Part shown: positions 27,144-38,434 of the stretch, in pieces
How positions within the stretch are numbered: the first letter of the stretch is position 1
How the letters are laid out: every line of letters starts with the position of its first letter
From: Gammaproteobacteria bacterium HGW-Gammaproteobacteria-2
GTDB lineage: Bacteria; Pseudomonadota; Gammaproteobacteria; Xanthomonadales; Xanthomonadaceae
Assembly (NCBI GenBank): GCA_002840015.1
Contig: PGZE01000027.1
Location: 1 to 64,000 of the forward strand
Length of the DNA: 64,000 nt
Reading direction: 5' to 3'
Made by a program: the position numbers and the translations under genes
The notes under the pieces: generated by a model
The model's database searches: none
Seen by the model: only the letters and a program-made list of their open reading frames with translations
What the model was told of the DNA's origin: nothing

Positions 27144-28427
27144 TCAGCGCCGGCGCAGGCGATAAACCACTGCACCAACACCTATGGCAGCGGCTCCGGC
27201 AAGCAGGTTTGCGGTGGTTGTGGCCAGCAACAAGACCAGCGACACCGCCAGCGCCAGCAGCGGAATCAGGCGTCCGCCGGGCAGAACCAGCGCGCCGGGC
27301 TTGTCGGCGTAGCGTTTTTGCAACACCAGCAGCGATGCCGCCGTGCCGATGTAGGTTGCCAGCCGCGCCACCACCGACAACAGCGCCAGTTGCACGAAGT
27401 CGCCCGACAGCGCCAGTGCCAGCGCAATCGCGGCCGGCACCACAATGGCCGCCACCGGGGTATGCCAGCGCGGGTGGACGCGCGCAAACAGTGCCGGGCC
27501 ATAGCCGTCAACGGCCAGAGCGTACAAATAGCGCGGCCCCATCAGCACGCTGTTGCCGATGTTGCCGAGAATCGATACCACCGCGCCGAGCGTGAGCAAC
27601 AGCACGGCCGCCGGACCGGCGAAACGGCCCGCGGCTTCGGCCAGCGGCGCGGTTGATGTCGCCAGATTCGGCAGTGTGCCAAGCGCAACCGCCTGGATCG
27701 CAACATAGGTGAGCGTGACCACCGCGATCATGGTCAGCATCGCAAACGGCACATCGCGTTTCGGGTTTTCATACTCAGCGGCTGCGGCTGGGGTGTTCTC
27801 GAAGCCGGCGTAGGCGAACAGCAGCAGCAGTGCCGCTTCGGTGAGGTTGGCGCGAACCGGTACGGTCGAACCGCTGAGATTCCCCCAATCCATGTAGAAC
27901 ACGCCAACCGCGACGAAGATCAGCAACGGTGCCAATTTGGCCAGCGTAAGCACCACCGCCATCTGCGCGCCGGACTTGACGCCGACGACATTGACCCAGG
28001 TGACCGCGCCGATGCCGAGCACGATCACCGCGGTGTGCGCCGGGCCGTGCGCCGCAGCCGGCCATAGTGCCGACATCGCCAGCGCCAGGCCGTTGGCCAG
28101 GGCGGCGATCGATGCGATGCGGGTCAGCCAGGCCATCCAGCCAACCTCAAAGCCGATGAAGTCGCCGAACGCCTCGCGGGTGTACAGATACGCGCCGCCA
28201 GCCTGATCGAAATAGCTTGCCGCTTGCGCGTAACACAGCACCAGCAGCGAGGCCGCCAGCCCGGCCAGCAGCACCGCCCACAGACTGGCCGGGCCGAGCA
28301 GCGCCGCAGCCGCTGCCGGCAACAGATAGATGCCGCTGCCGATCACGTCGTTGATCGACAGGCCGACGATCTGCCAGCGCGAGACGGCGCGAATCAGGGT
28401 CGGCGCGTTGTCAGTGGTTTGACTCAA
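27144..28427 (-). CDS. APC-superfamily amino acid permease
   Basis: About 427 residues if started at the TTG at 28427 (encoding LSQTTDNAP as MSQTTDNAP); the open frame extends 73 codons upstream, but that part is low-complexity and overlaps the next gene. Twelve hydrophobic helices are seen. GLSINDVIGSGIYLLP is the APC helix-1 motif with the unwound G-S-G substrate site, and FAYAGFENTPAAAAEY is helix 6. It likely moves an amino acid or amine by proton coupling; substrate unknown. Ends in a basic YRLRRR tail. Confidence 0.83.
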   Translation of the reverse strand: MSQTTDNAPTLIRAVSRWQIVGLSINDVIGSGIYLLPAAAAALLGPASLWAVLLAGLAASLLVLCYAQAASYFDQAGGAYLYTREAFGDFIGFEVGWMAWLTRIASIAALANGLALAMSALWPAAAHGPAHTAVIVLGIGAVTWVNVVGVKSGAQMAVVLTLAKLAPLLIFVAVGVFYMDWGNLSGSTVPVRANLTEAALLLLFAYAGFENTPAAAAEYENPKRDVPFAMLTMIAVVTLTYVAIQAVALGTLPNLATSTAPLAEAAGRFAGPAAVLLLTLGAVVSILGNIGNSVLMGPRYLYALAVDGYGPALFARVHPRWHTPVAAIVVPAAIALALALSGDFVQLALLSVVARLATYIGTAASLLVLQKRYADKPGALVLPGGRLIPLLALAVSLVLLLATTTANLLAGAAAIGVGAVVYRLRRR

Positions 28428-28476
28428 TGTGTGGGGTCCTGCGAGCAACGATGCCGGCGCACAGATTAACCGACAT

Positions 28477-28947
28477 TCACTCCGGTTGGCCGGCGCCATC
28501 GACTGGCCGCTTGTGGCGTATGTAAAGCTGCTTGCGAACTTTCGCCACCACCTCACCATCGGTACCGTGAACGGCAACCTCGAACCAGTGTCTGACCCGC
28601 TCGCCGCGATCAGCGGCGGCGCGCAGCGAGGCGACGGTGTCGGCATCTAGATAAAAGTCAGCGGTTACCGTGCCACGCCCGGGCTTGACGAACTCGATAT
28701 GCGCGGCTTTGTCCCAGACGATGTAGTCGCTACCGAGCTGGTGCAGCAACATCATCATGAAAAACGGATCGGTCATCGCAAACAGGCTGCCGCCGAAATG
28801 GCTGCCAACATAATTACGGTTGTACCAGCGCTGATGCAGTGCGACCCGCACCGCGCTGAAATCGTCCGCGATCCGCTCCACCCGGATGCCCGAGCAGGCA
28901 AACGGCGGCCACAGGTTCATCAGCAGCCGTAACCGCGATGCCTTCAT
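28477..28947 (-). CDS. DUF4442 hotdog-fold protein
   Basis: 156 residues. NLWPPFACSGIRVERIADDF, RNYVGSHFGGSLFAMTDPF and VWDKAAHIEFVKPGRG are typical of DUF4442, a thioesterase-like hotdog family. No catalytic activity is established for the group. Its stop lies 2 bp outside the cnoX-like gene end... its ATG at 28947 is 2 bp after the stop of the upstream thioredoxin-like gene, so the two are probably one transcript. Confidence 0.83.
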   Translation of the reverse strand: MKASRLRLLMNLWPPFACSGIRVERIADDFSAVRVALHQRWYNRNYVGSHFGGSLFAMTDPFFMMMLLHQLGSDYIVWDKAAHIEFVKPGRGTVTADFYLDADTVASLRAAADRGERVRHWFEVAVHGTDGEVVAKVRKQLYIRHKRPVDGAGQPE

Positions 28948-28949
28948 TG

Positions 28950-29855
28950 TCAGAACAACAATGACGCCATCTTGCGCCGGTAGCGCGATACCAGTTCGGC
29001 ATCATCGAGGATCAGGAACGCATCGATCAGGGCTTTGCGCGGCAGGCCGTCGGCATAACTGCGATCGCGGCGGAGCAGTTCGATCAGCTGATCCAGCCCG
29101 GCCTGCGGCTGCGCAGCGAGGATCAGGCGCACGCCCAGCAGGTGGCGTGCCTGCGCATCATCGGGATTGCTGGCGACCCGCGCTTCCAGCGTGGCAATGT
29201 CCGGCGCGGTGGCGACAAGCGCAGCAAACGCGAGGCGCGCACGCGCCTTGCGGGCGCGATCATCGGTGCCTAGATTGGCGGGTAGGGCGTCGAGCAGGCG
29301 CAGCGGTTCGTCGGTTTTGCCCAGCCGGGTGAGGGCCAGCGCAAGGTCGAGCTTGAGTTCGTCATTATCCGGCGCGGCGGCGATTTCCGCGCGCAGGCGG
29401 ATCTCCGCAGCTTCCGCTGTTTCCTCGGGTGCATCGGCGTCATCTTCCGGAGCCGCACGCGGCACAATGCCATGCTTGCCCAGAAACTCGCGCAGCTTGG
29501 CTTCGGGCAATGCGCCGGGGAAACCATCGACCAGTTGCCCCTGTTTGACCAGCATCAGTGTCGGCACCGAGCGGATGCCCACCGCTGCTGCGAGTTGCTG
29601 CTCCTTGTCGACATCGACCTTGGCCAGCATGAACGCGCCGTGGTATTCGGCCACCAGTTTTTCCAGCGTCGGGGTGAGTTGCTTGCACGGCTCACACCAG
29701 GTGGCCCAGAAATCGACCAGCACCGGCACCTTGACCGAGCGCATGATGACATCGCGCTCGAAGTCGGCTGCGGTGGTTTCGAAAATCAGCGATTCGGGCG
29801 CTGGCACGGTGGCTGGCGCGGGGCGTGGCGTGATGCCTGGGGTAATCAGGGTCAT
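28950..29855 (-). CDS. cnoX: thioredoxin-TPR co-chaperone (YbbN/CnoX-like)
   Basis: 301 residues: thioredoxin fold at about 25-135 with active site WCEPC (Cys54, Cys57) and cis-Pro region RSVPTLML, then an acidic linker (EDDADAPEETAEAAE) and TPR-like helices to the end. This is the architecture of CnoX/YbbN, which holds stressed proteins and passes them to GroEL or DnaK. E. coli CnoX has lost the first active-site Cys, whereas this protein keeps both, so it may also reduce disulfides. No signal peptide, so cytoplasmic. Confidence 0.87.
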   Translation of the reverse strand: MTLITPGITPRPAPATVPAPESLIFETTAADFERDVIMRSVKVPVLVDFWATWCEPCKQLTPTLEKLVAEYHGAFMLAKVDVDKEQQLAAAVGIRSVPTLMLVKQGQLVDGFPGALPEAKLREFLGKHGIVPRAAPEDDADAPEETAEAAEIRLRAEIAAAPDNDELKLDLALALTRLGKTDEPLRLLDALPANLGTDDRARKARARLAFAALVATAPDIATLEARVASNPDDAQARHLLGVRLILAAQPQAGLDQLIELLRRDRSYADGLPRKALIDAFLILDDAELVSRYRRKMASLLF

Positions 29856-30210
29856 GGGAATATCTCGAAAGCGTCAAGTCAGAAACATGATGCCGCTGCC
29901 GTCAATTTCAAGACAATGGCAGCATGCAGGCAGGTCGCCCACAGGGTGGACTACAAAAAGGCAGTTGCGCGCACCTGCGGAGCAATGGTGTTGCTCGCTG
30001 GTGCCAATCGGTGCTGTTGTGGGTGCCGGCCTGACGGCGAACCCTCTTGCGACAGCTTCGCGCGCAAGGCGTGCTCCCACAGGTGCGGCGTTTGTTGAGC
30101 ACCCTGTGGGCGACCGAGCGAGCCGCGTAGCGGCGAAGTGAAGGCATAGCAAGCGCAGCTTGCGCTGTCGCACAGCGACTGACCGAGTGAGCGCTCGACG
30201 GAGGGATGGG
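29856..30210. repeat. repeat-rich intergenic region with inverted REP-like pair
   Basis: 355 bp without a credible gene, upstream of the cnoX-like gene and downstream of the amidohydrolase. GTCGCCCACAGGGTG at 29934-29948 is exactly inverted at 30100-30114, 151 bp apart. Between them is a variant GCTCCCAC (30073-30080). Further right, AGCGCAGCTTGCGCT (about 30150) and GTCGCACAGCGAC form small palindromes. Together they could fold into a large structure insulating the two genes. The cnoX promoter should lie at the left edge, but none is obvious. Confidence 0.65.
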
Positions 30211-31497
30211 TCAGGGCTGACGATAGACCACGCCGTCCTTCATCACGAAGTCCACTTGCTTCATCAGCGCGATGTTTTCCAGCGGATTGCCGGGCACCGC
30301 CACCAGATCGGCCAACTTGCCGGCATCGAGGCTACCCAGTTCATCCCAGCGACCGAGCAACTGCGCGGCGTTGCGAGTGGCCGATTGCAGGGCTTCGTTG
30401 GCGGGCATGCCGGCCTCGGTCATCAGCTCGAATTCGCGGGCGTTATCGCCATGCGGGTAGACGCCGGCATCGGTGCCGAAGGCGATCTTGACGCCCGCCT
30501 TGTAGGCGGCAGCGAAGGTTTTCTGGATCTGCGGGCCGACCGCCAGTGCCTTGGGCCGCACGATCTCGGGGTAGTAACCGGGCTTGGCCGCCATCTCGCC
30601 GACGAATACGCCGGCAAGGATGGTGGGCACGTACCAGGTGCCATTTTCTTTCATGAGCCTGCGGATTTCATCGTTCATGTAGGTGCCGTGCTCGATGGAA
30701 TCGACGCCGGCGATCACTGCGCGCTTCATACCCTCGGCACCGTGCGCATGCACGGCTACCTTGTAACCGTAATCGTGCGCGGTTTGCACGATGGACACCA
30801 CCTCATCGGCCATGAACTGCGGGTTGTCGCCGCTTTTGGCGAAGCTGAGCACACCGCCGGTGGCGGTGATCTTGATCACGTCAGAGCCTTCCTTGTAGCG
30901 TTGGCGTACCGCGCGTCGGGCCTCGATCGGGCCGCTGATCACGCCGTCTTCCGGGCCGGGATAACCGAACGCGTGCAGGATGTCGCGGTTGACGCCATTG
31001 AGCGGGTCAGCATGGCCGCCGGTGGTGGCGATGGATTTGCCGGCAGCATTGATGCGTGGACCACGCACCAGACCCTGATCGATCGCATTGCGTAGCGACA
31101 ACGCCACATTGCCGCCCAGATCGCGCACGCTGGTGAAGCCGGCGAGCAGGGTGCGTTCGGCATAGCCAACCGATCGGAACGCAAAGTCTTCCGGGTTCAG
31201 GCGAAAGCCTTCCGAGTAGGCTTGGGCACTGGTCTGACTACCCAGATGCACATGCATGTCGATCAGGCCCGGAAGGCAGGTCTGCTGGCTGAGGTCGATG
31301 GCGGTGGCACCTTCGATGACGACGTTGCCGGCGTGCAATTCGCGGATGCGATTGCCCTCGATCACGACGGTGTGCGCGCCGAGCAACTTTGCGTTGCTGG
31401 CATCAAATACATGGCCGCATTGCACCGCCGTAACCTCGGCGGCGGCGGCGGGCAGGCTCAGGGCAATGGCGGCGGCAATCAGCACAAGCTTGGGCAT
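30211..31497 (-). CDS. secreted amidohydrolase (imidazolonepropionase/prolidase-like)
   Basis: 428 residues from ATG 31497 (GGAGAA upstream). Signal peptide [20 protein letters not shown]. Metal motifs of the binuclear amidohydrolases: MHVHLG (His82, His84), KITATGG for the bridging Lys, [15 protein letters not shown] and [10 protein letters not shown]. Relatives hydrolyse Xaa-Pro/Xaa-Arg dipeptides or acyl compounds in the periplasm; the actual substrate is unknown. It is divergent from leuS. Confidence 0.87.
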   Translation of the reverse strand: MPKLVLIAAAIALSLPAAAAEVTAVQCGHVFDASNAKLLGAHTVVIEGNRIRELHAGNVVIEGATAIDLSQQTCLPGLIDMHVHLGSQTSAQAYSEGFRLNPEDFAFRSVGYAERTLLAGFTSVRDLGGNVALSLRNAIDQGLVRGPRINAAGKSIATTGGHADPLNGVNRDILHAFGYPGPEDGVISGPIEARRAVRQRYKEGSDVIKITATGGVLSFAKSGDNPQFMADEVVSIVQTAHDYGYKVAVHAHGAEGMKRAVIAGVDSIEHGTYMNDEIRRLMKENGTWYVPTILAGVFVGEMAAKPGYYPEIVRPKALAVGPQIQKTFAAAYKAGVKIAFGTDAGVYPHGDNAREFELMTEAGMPANEALQSATRNAAQLLGRWDELGSLDAGKLADLVAVPGNPLENIALMKQVDFVMKDGVVYRQP

Positions 31498-31609
31498 CGC
31501 GGTTCTCCAGCGGGCAATGGGGCAATATACATCGGTGCGTGTGCAGGTCGTTACTGCCAAGTCCCGATATTCGAACCACTTCTGGCGCCAACAGGTTTCA
31601 GTGCGATAA

Positions 31610-34242
<2,633 letters not shown>

Positions 34243-34246
34243 CGTA

Positions 34247-34792
34247 ATGACAAGCCAACTGATTCGCTGCTCAAAACCCACTCGTGTTCGCAGTGCGCTC
34301 GGATTTGCCAAGGTAGCTCTGCTGCTGTTGCTTGTTGGCCTGAGTGCATGTGGCTTCGCCCCGCGGCGGGAATTCGTGGTGCCGGCAGATCTGGGCGCAG
34401 TGCGCGTGGTTGGCGTCGATTCCTTCAGCCGGTTGTCGGAGCGCCTGGCCGTCAACCTCAGCCGCGCTGGTGCGGCGCCAGCAGCCGAAGGGATGCCCGC
34501 CACCATCATTCGAATTAGTGCCGAGCGTTGGCATCAAGGGCCGTTGACGGTGGATGCAGCGGCACGGGTGCAGGAGTTTGTCATCAGCTACTCGGTGGAT
34601 TTTGATGTCATTGCAGCAGACGGCAGCGTGCGCGTGCCCAAGCAGACAGTGGAATTGAGCCGTGATTTCACCTTTGATACCGCGCAGGCCATCGGTACGC
34701 CTGGCGAGGAGGAGGTGGTGCGTGACGAACTATCGCGGGCGATGCCCGCCGCATTGATGCGGCGGTTGAGCCTGCGCCTTGAAGCGGACTGA
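34247..34792 (+). CDS. lptE: LPS-assembly lipoprotein LptE
   Basis: 181 residues. Lipoprotein signal ending LVGLSACGF (Cys35), preceded by a rather long basic N-region. The body fits LptE (GFAPRREFVVPADLG, long beta strands, DELSRAMPAALMRRL). LptE plugs the LptD barrel that inserts LPS in the outer membrane. It begins 4 bp after the leuS stop and ends 2 bp before holA, the usual leuS-lptE-holA order. Confidence 0.92.
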   Translation: MTSQLIRCSKPTRVRSALGFAKVALLLLLVGLSACGFAPRREFVVPADLGAVRVVGVDSFSRLSERLAVNLSRAGAAPAAEGMPATIIRISAERWHQGPLTVDAAARVQEFVISYSVDFDVIAADGSVRVPKQTVELSRDFTFDTAQAIGTPGEEEVVRDELSRAMPAALMRRLSLRLEAD

Positions 34793-34794
34793 TA

Positions 34795-35829
34795 ATGTCG
34801 CTGACTCCTGAGCAATTGGCTGCGGAGCTCAAAGCGAAGCCGCTGCAGGCGATTTACCTGGTCGCTGGCGCTGAAACCCTACGCGTGCAGGAGGCTGCCG
34901 ATGCCATCCGCGCCCGCGCCCGCAACGACGGCTTTGCCGAGCGGGTGGTTTATGACATCGACGAGCGTTTTGACTGGAATAACCTGAGTTACGAGCTCAG
35001 CGCGGCGAGTCTTTTTGCACCAAAGCGTTTGTTTGATCTGCGCCTGCCTACCGGCAAACCGGGGCGCGAGGGTGCTCAGGCACTGGAAGGCCTGTGCGAT
35101 GGCCTTGCTGCCGACAATCTGGTGCTGATCTGCGCCGGCGACTGGAGCAACAAACACGGTGGCCGCTGGAGCGAGCGCATTGCTAAAACGGGTCGCGTCG
35201 TGTTGTGCCCACAATTGCGTGGCAATGAATTGCCAGCCTGGCTTGGGCAACGGCTGTCAGCGCATGGCCTGAGTGCCAGCCGCGAGGCAATCGACATACT
35301 GGTGGAACGGGTAGAGGGCAATCTGCTGGCCGCCGCACAGGAGGTCGATAAACTGGCTTTGCTTGCCCCCGGAGCGCGGCTCGATGCGCCGGCCATGGCG
35401 CAGCTGGTGGCCGATTCGGCACGCTACAACGTATTCGGTTTGCTTGAATCAGCCTTGGCTGGAGAAGCCTCGAGGGCACTGCGCATGAGTGCCAGCCTGT
35501 GTGCAGAGGGCGACTCGGTATTGGCATTGATGGGCTGGGTGGCAGCAGAGGTTCGCCGCATCGCTGCGTATGCTGCAGTCGCAGCGGCTGGTGGTGACGT
35601 GGGTTCTGCCATGCGCGCCGACAGGGTGTGGGAGTCTCGGCAGACGTTGTATCGTCGTGCCTTGCAGCGCCACAGTGCATCACACTGGGAACGCTTTGTT
35701 GGCCTGTGTGCGCAGATCGATCGCATCGCCAAGGGCCGCGCTGATGGTGACCCGTGGCAGGTGTTGGATCGCTTGCTTGCTGCAATCGCCGAACCCAAGG
35801 CAAGCCGGCGGCTGCTCAGCGCATGTTGA
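34795..35829 (+). CDS. holA: DNA polymerase III subunit delta
   Basis: 344 residues. LTPEQLAAELKAKPLQAIYLVAGAETLRVQEAAD is the HolA N-terminus, with the AAA-like domain and the C-terminal helical collar (DPWQVLDRLL). The subunit opens the beta clamp as part of the clamp loader. Its end overlaps the start of nadD by 7 bp, indicating coupled translation. Confidence 0.93.
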   Translation: MSLTPEQLAAELKAKPLQAIYLVAGAETLRVQEAADAIRARARNDGFAERVVYDIDERFDWNNLSYELSAASLFAPKRLFDLRLPTGKPGREGAQALEGLCDGLAADNLVLICAGDWSNKHGGRWSERIAKTGRVVLCPQLRGNELPAWLGQRLSAHGLSASREAIDILVERVEGNLLAAAQEVDKLALLAPGARLDAPAMAQLVADSARYNVFGLLESALAGEASRALRMSASLCAEGDSVLALMGWVAAEVRRIAAYAAVAAAGGDVGSAMRADRVWESRQTLYRRALQRHSASHWERFVGLCAQIDRIAKGRADGDPWQVLDRLLAAIAEPKASRRLLSAC

Positions 35830-36458
35830 GCCTGTTTTATGGTGGCACGTTCGACCCGGTGCATCTTGGCCATGTTGCATTGGCGCGTGCAGCGGTAGCC
35901 TCTCTGCGTGCCGAGGTTCGTCTGGTTCCGGCGGCCAATCCGCCACACCGTGATCTGCCCAGCGCCAGTGCCGAACACCGGGCGCGGATGTTGAGCTTGG
36001 CTATCGCGGGTGAACCGGGCCTGTGCGTTGATGAGCGTGAATTGCGTCGTGGCGGACCCTCATACAGCGTGCTGACGGCGCTGGAGTTGCGCGAGCAGCT
36101 TGGTGAGCACGCGCCGTTGGGCATGTTGCTGGGCGCTGATGCTTTTATCGGGTTGCCGTCCTGGCGGCTGTGGCGCGAATTGATCGCGCTGGTGCATCTG
36201 GTGGTGGCGGTGCGTCCGGGCTACCCGCTGGAGCAGCTGCCCGAGCCGCTGGCGCAGATGGTGGAAGGGCATTGGAGTGAGCGGGGCGAAGACCTGCATC
36301 GGCTGCCAGCCGGGCGTGTATTCGTGCTCAGTGCCGGAAGCTACCCGCAGTCATCAACCCAGTTGCGGCAACGCTTGCGCGATGGCGGTAATTGGCAGTC
36401 AATGGTGCCGACCGCCGTTGCCGGCTATATCCGTGATAATCATCTTTACGGGTGCTAG
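35823..36458 (+). CDS. nadD: nicotinate-nucleotide adenylyltransferase NadD
   Basis: 211 residues from ATG 35823 inside the holA 3' end; further upstream open frame is holA shadow. YGGTFDPVHLGHVALA is the nucleotidyltransferase GxFxPxHxGH motif; GADAFIGLPSWRLW and SSTQLRQRL complete the family signature. It adenylylates nicotinate mononucleotide in NAD synthesis. The last two codons and the TAG stop belong to a repeat element beginning CTAGCAGCCTGTCGG, so the gene terminates in the repeat. Confidence 0.93.
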   Translation: MLSLFYGGTFDPVHLGHVALARAAVASLRAEVRLVPAANPPHRDLPSASAEHRARMLSLAIAGEPGLCVDERELRRGGPSYSVLTALELREQLGEHAPLGMLLGADAFIGLPSWRLWRELIALVHLVVAVRPGYPLEQLPEPLAQMVEGHWSERGEDLHRLPAGRVFVLSAGSYPQSSTQLRQRLRDGGNWQSMVPTAVAGYIRDNHLYGC

Positions 36459-36669
36459 CAGCCTGTCGGACTTGACACTGATCTACTCGGCAATTGCTCC
36501 TGCATGGCTCTACCTCCTGCATCCATGCAGTCGTGCGGAAAAGCCGAGATTGGTCAGATTTCCCGCTCTTTTTCGTTAAATGGCCCTGCCATTCGCTTCA
36601 AAAGAGCGAAAAATCTGCCTCAAACCGGCTTTCCCTCGCTACGATCGGTCAAGCCCGACAGGCTGCTAG
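36455..36669. repeat. 215-bp element with 19-bp inverted ends (copy 1)
   Basis: Left end CTAGCAGCCTGTCGGACTT (36455-36473), right end AAGCCCGACAGGCTGCTAG (36651-36669); inverted complements with one mismatch. It carries no convincing gene. The left end contributes the TAG of nadD. Near the right end, GCGAAAAATCTG ... CTCG ... GATCGGTC is shared with copy 2 at 39922-40090, so similarity is not limited to the ends. It fills most of the 330-bp nadD-rsfS gap. A MITE- or BIME-like extragenic element is the likely class. Confidence 0.75.
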
Positions 36670-36787
36670 GACCGCCAACGGGGCACATTGCACTACACTA
36701 TGTGCCAGTTTGAAACTCCCCGCCTGTCGCTGACGACCCCATGGCCGGCAGTGACTGCCGCATATCTCTACCTACAGGTGAAACCCA

Positions 36788-37219
36788 TTGACTTCACAAG
36801 CATACGTCATCAAAGCGCAAATGCCGGACCCGGCTCCGTCGCCCGAGGTGCTTCTCGATCTGGTGCGCAACGCGCTGGAAGAAATCAAGGCGAAGGATTC
36901 AGTTGAAATCGATGTGCGGGGCAAAACCAGTATTGCTGATTATCTGGTGGTCACCTCGGGAACCTCGACGCGTCACGTCAGATCGATCGCCGATGAAGTG
37001 GTACAGCACGCCAAAAAGGCTGGTGCCATGCCTTTGGGCGTCGAGGGCGAGCGCGAAGCGGAGTGGGTGCTGGTTGATCTGGGTGACGTGATCGTGCATG
37101 TCATGCTGCCCCGCGTCCGCGAGTTCTACGCACTCGAACGGCTATGGACGGTGGGTGATCAGCCGCCGGGCAGTGAGGGCGCCGACGATGAGTATGGCGA
37201 GCACACCACAAGCGATTGA
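36788..37219 (+). CDS. rsfS: ribosome silencing factor RsfS
   Basis: 143 residues from TTG 36788, chosen because AGGTGA precedes it at good spacing; ATG 36821 is the alternative and has no ribosome site. The family core is clear: VEIDVRGKTSIADYLVVTSGTSTRHVRSIADEV and ADEREWVLVDLGDV-like EAEWVLVDLGDVIVHVM. RsfS binds L14 and blocks subunit joining under starvation. It lies between nadD and rlmH, the standard neighbourhood, though a repeat element separates it from nadD. Confidence 0.9.
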   Translation: MTSQAYVIKAQMPDPAPSPEVLLDLVRNALEEIKAKDSVEIDVRGKTSIADYLVVTSGTSTRHVRSIADEVVQHAKKAGAMPLGVEGEREAEWVLVDLGDVIVHVMLPRVREFYALERLWTVGDQPPGSEGADDEYGEHTTSD

Positions 37220-37230
37220 TTGCTCAAGCG

Positions 37231-37701
37231 ATGCACGCCCGTTTGATTGCTGTCGGCGAACGTGCCCCGTCCTGGGTGGCCGCAGGTTTTGCCGAGTACA
37301 GCAAGCGTTTGTCGCATTGGCTGCCGCTGGAGTTAGTTGAGTTACCCCCCGGACGGCGTGGCAAGGGGCTCGACCCGGCGCGTGCGATCCTCGATGAGGG
37401 CCAGCGAATGTGTGCAGCCCTGCCCAAGAGCGCGCTGGTAGTGGCGCTGGATGGCGGTGGCCGTGCATTGACCTCCGAGCAACTGGCACAGCGGTTGGCG
37501 CATTGGCGGCAACAGGGCCGCGACTTGGCATTGCTGATCGGCGGCCCGGATGGGCATGCCGATGCGGTGCTGGCCTGCGCTGATGAAACCTGGTCGCTCG
37601 GCCCACTGACCCTGCCGCACATGCTGGTGCGCCTGCTGGTGGCAGAACAGCTTTATCGTGCAGCCAGCCTGCTGGCCAACCACCCGTATCACCGTGGTTG
37701 A
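37231..37701 (+). CDS. rlmH: 23S rRNA pseudouridine-1915 N3-methyltransferase RlmH
   Basis: 156 residues from ATG 37231 (MHARLIAVGERAP), the usual length; an earlier TTG at 37216 overlaps rsfS. SPOUT methyltransferase with LIGGPDGH and the knot-forming LGPLTLPHMLVRLLVAEQLYRA, ending in the conserved NHPYHRG. It acts on the mature 70S ribosome, in keeping with its place after rsfS. Confidence 0.94.
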   Translation: MHARLIAVGERAPSWVAAGFAEYSKRLSHWLPLELVELPPGRRGKGLDPARAILDEGQRMCAALPKSALVVALDGGGRALTSEQLAQRLAHWRQQGRDLALLIGGPDGHADAVLACADETWSLGPLTLPHMLVRLLVAEQLYRAASLLANHPYHRG

Positions 37702-37772
37702 AGGTAACGCGAGTTCCGCAGTCGCGTGCTTCGGAAACATTGTGTGGCAATGCAAAAGGTATCCTTGACGGC

Positions 37773-38342
37773 ATGATTTTTCTTGCCTCGCAATCCCCCC
37801 GCCGCCGTGAATTGTTGGCGCAGATCGGTGTGGCATTCGACATTCTGGATGTCGATGTGCCAGAGCAGCGGCTGCCCGGCGAACCAGCCAGCGATTATGT
37901 CAGCCGTGTCGCACGCGAAAAGGCCGGTGCCGGCCTGTTGTTGGTGGCAGAGCGCGCAGGCGCGTTGGTGATTGGTGCCGATACCGAAGTGGTGCTTGAT
38001 GATGACGTATTCGGCAAACCCGCAGATGCCGCAGATGCGGTACAGATGTTGACACGCTTGTCAGGCCGCACACATCAGGTGATTTCGGTGGTGTGGTTGC
38101 TTGGCGCTGGCCACGAAGCTCGGGCGGTGTGCGAGTCCAGTGTGCGCTTTGCCAGTTTGAGTTCAGTGCAGATAGCCGATTATGTCGCTACCGGCGAGTG
38201 TTTTGGCAAGGCCGGCGGCTACGCGATTCAAGGCCGTGCAGCAGCATTCATCGAGCATTTGTCGGGCAGTCATTCAAGCGTCATGGGCTTGCCTTTGTAC
38301 GAAACAGCACGCTTGCTGCGTAGCGCAACGGGTAGCCGCTGA
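37773..38342 (+). CDS. maf: Maf-family nucleotide pyrophosphatase
   Basis: 189 residues from ATG 37773 (MIFLASQSPRRRELL). SQSPRRRELL is the Maf signature; GADTEVVLDD and GKAGGYAIQG are the other conserved blocks. The YhdE type hydrolyses dTTP and UTP, preventing misuse or modified-nucleotide entry. It is directly followed by rng, the enterobacterial order too. An in-frame upstream extension to 37698 is not family-like. Confidence 0.92.
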   Translation: MIFLASQSPRRRELLAQIGVAFDILDVDVPEQRLPGEPASDYVSRVAREKAGAGLLLVAERAGALVIGADTEVVLDDDVFGKPADAADAVQMLTRLSGRTHQVISVVWLLGAGHEARAVCESSVRFASLSSVQIADYVATGECFGKAGGYAIQGRAAAFIEHLSGSHSSVMGLPLYETARLLRSATGSR

Positions 38343-38434
38343 GTCGCAATGGTGGCACCTCGATAGAGTAGCGTGGTGGTGCAACGCAGTGGATCAAGTC
38401 CGTGTAGTTCGACTATTAATCCATTTGAGAGACG

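Noticed and set aside
31555-31600. tRNA T-loop-like GGTTCGAATAT on the minus strand
   Set aside because: No paired T-stem, no anticodon or acceptor arms around it.
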